From positions 1 through 21,402 of the forward strand of contig CAZBDT010000028.1 of the NCBI GenBank assembly GCA_964490745.1: 21,402 bases of DNA, given 5' to 3'. Position 1 is the stretch's first letter; each line of letters starts with the position of its first letter. The notes under the pieces are model-generated. The model did no database searches. It had not been told where the DNA came from and saw only the letters and a list, made by a program, of their open reading frames with translations. Of the stretch, positions 15,100-21,402 are shown piece by piece. A program made the translations under genes and the position numbers. The stretch comes from Litorimonas sp964490745. GTDB taxonomy: Bacteria > Pseudomonadota > Alphaproteobacteria > Caulobacterales > Maricaulaceae.

Positions 15100-16587
15100 C
15101 TATTCGGCAGCCACCGACATCTCAAGAGCTGCATCTTCTTTTATCATATCGGCGGCTTTTTCCGCGATCATGATTGTCGGTGCATTCGTATTGCCGGAGA
15201 TAAGATTGGGCATGATGGAGGCATCGACAACGCGCAGCCCCTCAAGACCATGCACCCGCAAGCGGTCATCAACGACTGCCATCTTATCTGACCCCATTTT
15301 GCACGTCCCGACNNNNNNNNNNNNNNNNNNNNNNNNNNNNNNNNNNNNNNNNNNNNNNNNNNNNNNNNNNNNNNNNNNNNNNNNNNNNNNNNNNNNNNNN
15401 NNNNNNNNNNNNGCCCCACGACTTTTCGGACGCAGCACACAGACATGGCAGCTATAGCCATGTCCCCAATGCAGATTACGCCCATGATCATCGACCATGG
15501 CCCGCACCATAACGAGGGAGATATCCGGCGACGGTTCAGAGCGGTCTGTATAAAGAAATCCGCCGCTTTCTGCGAGGTTAGAGGCAAACATCCCCTTGCG
15601 GTGTTTGCGATATTTCAAAATCTCCACAATAGATCGAAAATTTCCCATGAAAGAAAATCCGAAATTATCCTTCAAGGAGGACCGATAAGACATGACATAG
15701 TCAATATGATCTTGAAGATTTTCACCAACCCCGGGCAGGTCATGGACCTGCGCTATACCATGCGGTTCCAGCTTATCTTTCGCGCCAATCCCTGAGAGCA
15801 AGAGGATTTGCGGCGAGCCAAAGGCCCCGCCAGACAGAATAACTTCGTGATTTGCCGTCACCTTTTGCTGCTGCTTATTCGCCTTATATTGAACGCCCGT
15901 CGCGCGGCCATTTTCAATGATAACTTTTTCCGTATGCGCGCCTGTGATTACAGTGAGGTTTGGACGGTCTTCAATAGGATCAATAAAGGCGCGGGCGGTT
16001 GACCAGCGTTCGCCGCCCTTATGCGTGACCTCATACATGCCGAGGCCCTCTTGCTGCGCCCCGTTAAAATCATCCGTAAAGGGCAATTGATTTTGTCGTC
16101 CGGCCTCGAAAAACGCGTCATTCACGGCACCGGGCTCAGAGAGTTGCGCAACATTTAATTCGCCGCCTTCTCCGCGATACTCATCTCCGCCAGCTTCACG
16201 ATGTTCGCTCTTTTTGAAATAGGGCAGCACATCCTTATAAGACCAGCCTATATTCCCCAATCGCGCCCATTCGTCATAATCTTCTTTATGGCCACGAATA
16301 TAAATCATGGCATTCAAACTACTGGAGCCGCCCATGACTTTTCCGCGCGGTTGATATCCTTTTCGGCCATTCAGACCCTCTTGCGGCTCCGTCTCAAACC
16401 GCCAATTTCGCTTGCCCATCACCATATTCCAAATCGCAATGCCCGGGGTGAACACGCTCCAATGTTTATGGGTTCCTCCCGCTTCCAATAAGCAGACAGT
16501 TACATTTGGATCTTCCGTAAGGCGGTTGGCCACTACACATCCTGCTGACCCTGCCCCGATGATCACATAATCAAAACTCTCACTCAT
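15100..16587 (-). CDS. GMC family FAD oxidoreductase (choline/alcohol dehydrogenase type), interrupted by an assembly gap
   Basis: The N-terminal FAD-binding GAGSAGCVVANRL (residues about 11-23) with LLEAGG, the first GMC signature GKVMGGSSSLNAMIYIRG (about 83-99), the second signature GGAFGSPQILLLSGIG and the C-terminal LRVVDASIMPNLISGNTNAP identify a glucose-methanol-choline family flavoenzyme. It is closest in style to BetA-like dehydrogenases, though the alcohol oxidised is unknown. A run of 100 N interrupts the gene between RPKSRG and VGTCKMG. In E. coli BetA, recalled from memory, this interval is about 80 residues and includes the active-site histidine; only about 33 fit the N run, so the true gene is probably about 45 codons longer. 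The frame matches on both sides. ATG at 16587 has GGGGAGAG upstream. Confidence 0.88.
   Translation of the reverse strand: MSESFDYVIIGAGSAGCVVANRLTEDPNVTVCLLEAGGTHKHWSVFTPGIAIWNMVMGKRNWRFETEPQEGLNGRKGYQPRGKVMGGSSSLNAMIYIRGHKEDYDEWARLGNIGWSYKDVLPYFKKSEHREAGGDEYRGEGGELNVAQLSEPGAVNDAFFEAGRQNQLPFTDDFNGAQQEGLGMYEVTHKGGERWSTARAFIDPIEDRPNLTVITGAHTEKVIIENGRATGVQYKANKQQQKVTANHEVILSGGAFGSPQILLLSGIGAKDKLEPHGIAQVHDLPGVGENLQDHIDYVMSYRSSLKDNFGFSFMGNFRSIVEILKYRKHRKGMFASNLAESGGFLYTDRSEPSPDISLVMVRAMVDDHGRNLHWGHGYSCHVCVLRPKSRGXXXXXXXXXXXXXXXXXXXXXXXXXXXXXXXXXXVGTCKMGSDKMAVVDDRLRVHGLEGLRVVDASIMPNLISGNTNAPTIMIAEKAADMIKEDAALEMSVAAE
15313..15412. other. Assembly gap of 100 N
   Basis: Exactly 100 undetermined bases interrupt the GMC oxidoreductase gene. 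The round number is the usual placeholder for a gap of unknown size, so distances across it are unreliable. Confidence 0.98.
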
Positions 16588-16783
16588 TCTCTCTCCCCTC
16601 AGCGTTTACGCTTCTTTATTATGATTAGGGGGGTGGCGTGCGCCGAGTCAAATCAGAGCGATGGGCAAAGCGCCACACTTGCCAATACATATTTGAATGT
16701 GGCTAGGCATTTATCGCCAAATTTCTACAATGAATGGTCTTGCGCAACTTTACACAGGCGCTCCCCTGCGGCACGTAAAGCGC

Positions 16784-17386
16784 ATGACGACACCTGAAAT
16801 TCTGAATTGGATACTCGCGCTGCTTATCGGCTATCTAGCCGGATCGATCCCATTTGGCCTGCTCCTCGCCAAGGCCTTCGGCCAAGGGGACATTCGCAAA
16901 ATCGGCTCCGGCAATATTGGCGCCACAAATGTCCTACGCACAGGACGCAAAGACATTGCGGCCATCACTTTACTTCTAGATGCGGCAAAAGCGGGTCTGA
17001 CAGGCTGGATCATTCAAAACTGGCTCGGTGTCCCCTTTGGCTATATCACCGCGACAGCTGCCCTCATCGGACATTGCTATCCGATCTGGTTAAAGTTCAA
17101 GGGTGGCAAAGGCGTAGCAACATTCTTTGGCGGCTTATTCGCACTGGTTTGGCCCATTGGCATAGTCGCAGCGCTCGTCTGGCTGACGACAGCTATCATC
17201 ACGAAATATTCCTCACTTGGTGCTTTGATTGCCTGCGTCGTCTCCACCCTCGTCGCAATCATATTCATGCCACAGGGCGCAGGCGTTATGGTTGGCGTAA
17301 TGGCCGCGATCATCCTCTGGCGACACCGCGAGAACATTATCCGTCTGAAAAATGGCGAAGAGTCCAAGATCGGGCAAAAAGGCTAA
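16784..17386 (+). CDS. plsY: Acyl-phosphate:glycerol-3-phosphate acyltransferase PlsY
   Basis: The 200-residue integral membrane enzyme transfers an acyl group from acyl-phosphate to glycerol 3-phosphate, the first step of phospholipid synthesis. It has the three PlsY motifs: SGNIGATN (about 42-49), KGGKGVAT (106-113) and a C-terminal HREN-IIRL-NGEE (181-193). Several membrane helices are present, starting at about residue 7, with GSIPFG at 20-25. An in-frame ATG lies further upstream at 16697, but the added 29 residues are polar and unlike the family, so ATG 16784 is chosen although its ribosome binding site is poor. Its 3' end overlaps dprA by 35 bases. plsY-dprA-topA is a common order in alphaproteobacteria. 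Confidence 0.93.
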   Translation: MTTPEILNWILALLIGYLAGSIPFGLLLAKAFGQGDIRKIGSGNIGATNVLRTGRKDIAAITLLLDAAKAGLTGWIIQNWLGVPFGYITATAALIGHCYPIWLKFKGGKGVATFFGGLFALVWPIGIVAALVWLTTAIITKYSSLGALIACVVSTLVAIIFMPQGAGVMVGVMAAIILWRHRENIIRLKNGEESKIGQKG

Positions 17387-18491
17387 CGCTTTGACACGGG
17401 AGTTCAGCTTTACCGAACGCCGAGATTGGCTTCGCCTCATCCGCACGCAAAATGTTGGACCCGTCTCTTTTCGCGATCTGATTAATCGTTACGGCGACGC
17501 GACGACGGCCTTGGACGCCCTACCCACACTCATCCGAAAAAAACCCATTCATCCCCCCAGACCCGAGCAAGTCGAAGCTGAGATGGAGTATGCGGAACAG
17601 ATTGGGGTGAAACTGATTTGTGCGAGTGAGCCGGATTATCCAAAGTATCTCAGGGCGCTGGATCCGCCACCGCCTGTTATCTCAGTATTAGGGCGCAGTG
17701 ATATTTTACACCGCCCCTGTGTCGCGATCATTGGCTCTCGGAATGCCTCCGCTATTGGCCAAAGATTTGCCAACTCACTCGCCGCTGAATTAGGACAAGC
17801 CGGATATACAGTCGTATCAGGATTAGCCCGCGGCATCGATTCTGCGGCGCATCACGGCTCTCTCGAAACAGGCACTGTCGCAGTTTTAGGAGGCGGTGTG
17901 GATCATATCTATCCGCGAGAAAATGCTGAGCTTCATGCTCAAATCGCCGAAAGCGGTGCGATCGTGAGCGAAAGTCCCTTGGGTTATAGAGCGACAGCTA
18001 GAGATTTCCCAAGGCGCAACAGAATTATTTCGGGATTATGTCGTGGGGTTGTCGTCATCGAAGCCGCTGAGCGCTCAGGCACGCTGATTACGGCGCGCTA
18101 TGCACTGGAACAAAACCGTGAAGTCATGGCCGCGCCGGGCTCTCCCCTTGATCCCAGAACCAAGGGATGCAATCGTTTAATTCGTCAGGGTGCGCATTTG
18201 ATCGAGTCAGCAGAAGACGTGATTGCCGTGCTAGAAACCTTGAGTGCGCTTGGGTTAAAAGAACCCGAGAGCCGATATGATTCCATCAAATTTGATGTGG
18301 ACAAAGCATCCGCTGAAATCGAAAAAGCCAAGGGTCAGCTCCTATCCGTTTTATCTCCAACCGCAACGCCTAGGGATGACGTTATTCGCGCAACGAAACT
18401 CCCTTTACCGATTGTAACGGCAGCTTTATTGGAACTAGAACTCTCAGGGAGTATTTATGTTGAACCTGATGGACGGGTCAGCCGCCTGTGA
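17352..18491 (+). CDS. dprA: DNA-processing protein DprA (Smf)
   Basis: The 379-residue protein has a helical N-terminal domain (about 20-65), a central DprA Rossmann-like domain (about 90-295) and a C-terminal winged-helix (about 325-375). The central domain contains IIGSRNAS (126-133), VVSGLARGIDSAAHHGSL (154-171) and FPRRNRIISGL (219-229). DprA binds single-stranded DNA and loads RecA during uptake of transforming DNA; it is conserved even in bacteria not known to be competent. The start ATG at 17352 lies inside the plsY 3' end, so the genes are probably translated from one message. A later start is possible because the first 15 residues are not conserved-looking. Confidence 0.93.
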   Translation: MAKSPRSGKKANALTREFSFTERRDWLRLIRTQNVGPVSFRDLINRYGDATTALDALPTLIRKKPIHPPRPEQVEAEMEYAEQIGVKLICASEPDYPKYLRALDPPPPVISVLGRSDILHRPCVAIIGSRNASAIGQRFANSLAAELGQAGYTVVSGLARGIDSAAHHGSLETGTVAVLGGGVDHIYPRENAELHAQIAESGAIVSESPLGYRATARDFPRRNRIISGLCRGVVVIEAAERSGTLITARYALEQNREVMAAPGSPLDPRTKGCNRLIRQGAHLIESAEDVIAVLETLSALGLKEPESRYDSIKFDVDKASAEIEKAKGQLLSVLSPTATPRDDVIRATKLPLPIVTAALLELELSGSIYVEPDGRVSRL

Positions 18492-18504
18492 GCTCCACAC
18501 CCAG

Positions 18505-18708
18505 TTAACCGTGAACTTCGATGTTGCTATGTTTCGATAAAACACCCTGAATGTCGTCTGACAATTGGTTCAATCCGCTAGTATATGCGATGGAATGTAA
18601 TTCATCCAAAAGCGCAGTGATATATATAGACGCATCGATACCTTTCGCGTTTGCAACGTCATCGCAAGCTGTTGCCGTATCTACTGAAAATTGATCTTGT
18701 TTACCCAT
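18505..18708 (-). CDS. Small hypothetical protein
   Basis: A 67-residue frame begins with ATG at 18708, preceded by GTAGGGGC as a possible ribosome binding site. It is largely helical and acidic, with a tyrosine-containing helix around SIYITALLDELHSIAYTSGL; no signal peptide, membrane segment or known motif is seen. The frame can be extended to a TTG at 18783, giving an N terminus that resembles a lipoprotein leader (IPLVVSC), but no positively charged start is present and the ATG is favoured. It is transcribed against dprA, ending 13 bases after the dprA stop, and diverges from topA. It may be a lineage-specific gene. Confidence 0.5.
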   Translation of the reverse strand: MGKQDQFSVDTATACDDVANAKGIDASIYITALLDELHSIAYTSGLNQLSDDIQGVLSKHSNIEVHG

Positions 18709-18937
18709 ATTTAAAGCCCCTACGAGTCTATGTTGTATTATTTGCTCTCCGCATGATACAACTAAAGGTATGAGTATTAACAAAATCTTTCAAAACCTAG
18801 TCTGAATAACAAATTATACAAACTTCAACTATACAACTTTGAATCAGCGTTAATATTTTCTTCAGATCATGCAGATGGTTGACTTTTTTTGAGCGCTCCC
18901 CCACATGCCGCGCTCTTCACATATATAGAGTATGTTC

Positions 18938-21402
18938 ATGAACCTCGTTATCGTTGAGTCGCCCGCTAAGGCCAAAACCATCGAAAAATATCTCGGAAAG
19001 GACTATAAGGTCCTCGCGAGTTTTGGACATGTCCGGGACCTTCCCTCAAAAAACGGGTCAGTCGATCCTGAAAATAATTTCGCCATGAGTTGGGCTGTCG
19101 ACACACAATCAAAAAAGCGGATTAAAGATATCCAGACCGCCCTCGGCAATTCTGAGAAACTCATTCTCGCAACCGACCCGGATAGAGAAGGTGAAGCGAT
19201 CTCTTGGCATTTATTGGAAGTTCTCTCCAAAAAGAAAGAGTTTAAAGGCAAGCCCGTCGAACGCGTTGTCTTCAACGCTATTACGAAAAAATCCGTTACA
19301 GACGCCATCGCCAATCCGCGCGAATTGGATCAAGAGCTAGTTGATGCTTATTTGGCCCGACGCGCGCTGGACTATCTTGTAGGTTTCACACTCTCTCCCG
19401 TGTTGTGGCGTAAGCTTCCGGGGGCCCGCTCTGCCGGACGCGTGCAATCTGTAGCTCTAAAACTCATCACCGAGCGCGAAACAGAGATTGAGCAATTTGA
19501 CGCGCGCGAATATTGGTCCGTGGCAGGCACAATGACGGCGGCCAAGGGCAGCTTCCCTGCCCGTCTCGTATCTCTCAACGGCGAAAAACTCGATAAATTC
19601 TCCTTAGGCAATGAAGATCTGGCCATGAAAGCCAAAGCGGCTGTTCAAGCCGCTACGCTGTCCATTACCAAGGTCGAAGCCAAACCCATCACCCGTAATC
19701 CATCTGCGCCCTTCACGACTTCGACTTTGCAACAAGAAGCCTCGCGCAAGCTCGGCTTCTCGGCCACGCAAACTATGCAGACCGCACAGCGTCTTTACGA
19801 AGGCGTCGATATTGGCGGCGAGACGACAGGTCTCATCACCTATATGCGAACAGATGGGATTAGTATGGTCGGCGAAGCGATCAGCGATTGCCGCGCCACA
19901 ATCCAAAATGAATATGGTGAGAGCTACCTCCCGAAACAGCACCGCGTCTACAAATCCAAAGCCAAAAATGCGCAAGAGGCTCACGAAGCCATTCGACCAA
20001 CATCCTTCAGCCGTACACCGGATTCGCTGAAACTCTCCGGCGATATGAAAAAGCTCTATGAGCTGATCTGGAAACGCGCCATGGCCTCGCAAATGGAAGC
20101 CGCGAAATTAGAGCGCACAACCGTCACAATAGAAGATAATGCTTCCACCGTTGGCTTGCGCGCCACGGGTCAGGTTGTGCGCTTTGACGGCTTTCTGAAA
20201 CTCTATGAGGAAACGGCCGCAAAAAAGAGTGATGACGGTGATGAGAAGGATACAGACCTCCCCGCTGTGGAAGCCGGGCAATCCCTCACGGCGAAAGATA
20301 TCGAAGCCAGCCAGCACTTCACACAACCGCCGCCGCGCTACTCAGAAGCCTCGCTCGTCAAGCGCATGGAAGAGCTCGGCATTGGCCGTCCATCAACTTA
20401 TGCCTCCATTCTGAAAGTCTTGCAGGACCGTGGCTATGTCGAACTGGAAAAACGCCGCTTCACACCCTCTGATAAGGGCCGCCTGCTGACGGCTTTCTTG
20501 GAAGAGTTTTTCACCAAATATGTCCAGTATAACTATACGGCCAATCTGGAAGACCAGCTTGATAAAGTCTCTGCCGGAGATCTCGACTGGCTGAAACTTC
20601 TCGGTGATTTCTGGGACGAGTTTTCCGCCACGATTGACGGTACAAAAGAGCTACGCGTCACGCATGTTCTCGACGCGTTGAATGTTGCGCTGAAATCTGT
20701 TGTCTTTCCGGAAAAAGAAGACGGTACGCCTGCCCGCAAATGCCCGAAATGTGATGATGGCGAGTTGTCTTTGAAACTCGGAAAATTCGGCGCCTTTGTT
20801 GGCTGTTCGAACTACCCCGACTGTAAAATGACACGTCCCTTTGGCAGCGACGGGCCGGACACGGCGGCAGAGGATAAAATCCTCGGACAACATCCTGAAA
20901 CAGGTAAGGATATCGTTCTCAAGACAGGTCGTTTTGGTCCCTATGTCGAAATGGAAACAGAGAAAAAACCAAAGCGCACAAGCCTGCCGAAAACCTGGCC
21001 CTATGACGCGATGGACCTCGAGAAGGGCCTGATGCTGATTAATTTGCCACGCAAAATCTGCGCCCATCCGGAAGACGGCAATCAAGTCATTACTGCGCTT
21101 GGTCGCTTTGGCCCCTATATCAAACACAACACAACCTATGTCAGCCTGAAAGATCCGGACGAAATGTTTACGGTCGGTATGAATGACGCCATCGCGCGCC
21201 TGGCCGATAAGAAAGCTAATCCCGGACGCGGACGTGGCGGTAAAGTCTTGAAAGACCTCGGCAAACATCCATCTACAGAAAAACCCGTTCAGATCATGGA
21301 GGGCCGTTACGGCGCTTACGTGAAATATGAAAAAATCAACGCCACCATTCCAAAAGGCCAGGACCCGCAAGACGTCAACATAGACATGGCGCAGGAATAC
21401 AT
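18938..21402 (+). CDS. topA: DNA topoisomerase I TopA (3' end beyond the window)
   Basis: The frame is open from ATG 18938 to the window edge (821 codons) with no stop. The N terminus MNLVIVESPAKAKTIEKYLG is the Toprim domain, with acidic Mg-binding Asp80-Pro-Asp82 in ATDPDREGEA. The cleavage-religation core carries catalytic Tyr302 in GLITYMRTDG, followed by AQEAHEAIRPT and GIGRPSTYA. The C-terminal region holds one four-cysteine zinc ribbon (Cys602, 605, 623, 629) and then glycine-aromatic repeats (GRFGPYVEM, GRFGPYIKH, GRYGAYVKY), the alphaproteobacterial arrangement. An ATG two codons upstream (18932) is also possible. The enzyme relaxes negatively supercoiled DNA and is normally essential. 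It follows plsY-dprA but is separated from dprA by a small opposing gene. Confidence 0.96.
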   Translation, partial: MNLVIVESPAKAKTIEKYLGKDYKVLASFGHVRDLPSKNGSVDPENNFAMSWAVDTQSKKRIKDIQTALGNSEKLILATDPDREGEAISWHLLEVLSKKKEFKGKPVERVVFNAITKKSVTDAIANPRELDQELVDAYLARRALDYLVGFTLSPVLWRKLPGARSAGRVQSVALKLITERETEIEQFDAREYWSVAGTMTAAKGSFPARLVSLNGEKLDKFSLGNEDLAMKAKAAVQAATLSITKVEAKPITRNPSAPFTTSTLQQEASRKLGFSATQTMQTAQRLYEGVDIGGETTGLITYMRTDGISMVGEAISDCRATIQNEYGESYLPKQHRVYKSKAKNAQEAHEAIRPTSFSRTPDSLKLSGDMKKLYELIWKRAMASQMEAAKLERTTVTIEDNASTVGLRATGQVVRFDGFLKLYEETAAKKSDDGDEKDTDLPAVEAGQSLTAKDIEASQHFTQPPPRYSEASLVKRMEELGIGRPSTYASILKVLQDRGYVELEKRRFTPSDKGRLLTAFLEEFFTKYVQYNYTANLEDQLDKVSAGDLDWLKLLGDFWDEFSATIDGTKELRVTHVLDALNVALKSVVFPEKEDGTPARKCPKCDDGELSLKLGKFGAFVGCSNYPDCKMTRPFGSDGPDTAAEDKILGQHPETGKDIVLKTGRFGPYVEMETEKKPKRTSLPKTWPYDAMDLEKGLMLINLPRKICAHPEDGNQVITALGRFGPYIKHNTTYVSLKDPDEMFTVGMNDAIARLADKKANPGRGRGGKVLKDLGKHPSTEKPVQIMEGRYGAYVKYEKINATIPKGQDPQDVNIDMAQEY

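Noticed and set aside
15445..16491. Several plus-strand frames across the GMC gene
   Set aside because: All are antisense shadows of the oxidoreductase, which has clear family motifs.
16697..16783. N-terminal extension of PlsY
   Set aside because: The extra residues are polar and precede the first membrane helix; family length agrees with the start at 16784.
18709..18783. Lipoprotein-like leader on the small gene before topA
   Set aside because: It needs a TTG start, has no positively charged n-region and no ribosome binding site; the internal ATG has a better one.
1..21402. CRISPR arrays, insertion sequences, phage genes, toxin-antitoxin pairs
   Set aside because: No direct repeat array, transposase, integrase or phage structural gene was seen on either strand.

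Overview
The window comes from an alphaproteobacterium. The evidence is a complete PhyR-NepR-EcfG general stress response (GSR) locus, several HWE/HisKA_2 histidine kinases, and a plsY-dprA-topA housekeeping block. Moderate to low GC with these contents would suit a marine Hyphomonadaceae-like lineage, but that placement is a guess. One run of 100 N (15313-15412) is an assembly gap.

Layout. 1-30: 3' end of a tRNA (Cys-like). 292-2763: a stress-type operon (DUF883/YqjD-like, YqjE-like membrane protein, DUF2945/HVA1) followed by a DUF2254 membrane protein. 2870-5968 (minus): bphO heme oxygenase and a bacteriophytochrome-HWE kinase-receiver fusion. 6071-6241 (minus): a DUF1328 small membrane protein. 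6397-8918 (minus): nepR, ecfG and a PhyK-like kinase. 9070-10268 (plus): phyR plus a coupled gene of unknown function. 10265-11485 (minus): an exported protein and a Crp/Fnr regulator. 11661-12749 (plus): a GAF-HWE kinase, facing a single-domain response regulator at 12884-13234 (minus). 13587-13739 (minus): an unannotated 50-residue membrane protein with its own promoter and terminator. 14197-16587 (minus): an HMG-CoA lyase-like enzyme and a GMC oxidoreductase broken by the gap. 16784-21402 (plus): plsY, dprA, topA (running off the end), with a small unknown gene on the minus strand between dprA and topA.

How it fits together. In the known GSR mechanism, HWE/HisKA_2 kinases drive phosphorylation of PhyR. 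PhyR-P sequesters the anti-sigma factor NepR, and EcfG is freed to transcribe from GGAAC-N16/17-CGTT promoters. Reading the DNA for that motif gives four exact matches: before the DUF883 operon, the DUF1328 gene, nepR-ecfG and the 50-residue membrane protein. A fifth, one-base-off match lies before phyR. So the window holds sensors (three kinases, one of them a probable red/far-red photoreceptor with its own chromophore-making enzyme), the core switch and several output genes within about 14 kb. The most interesting hypothesis is that this is a compact, possibly light-responsive stress-response island; the genetic link between phytochrome and PhyR is inferred from proximity and kinase type only.
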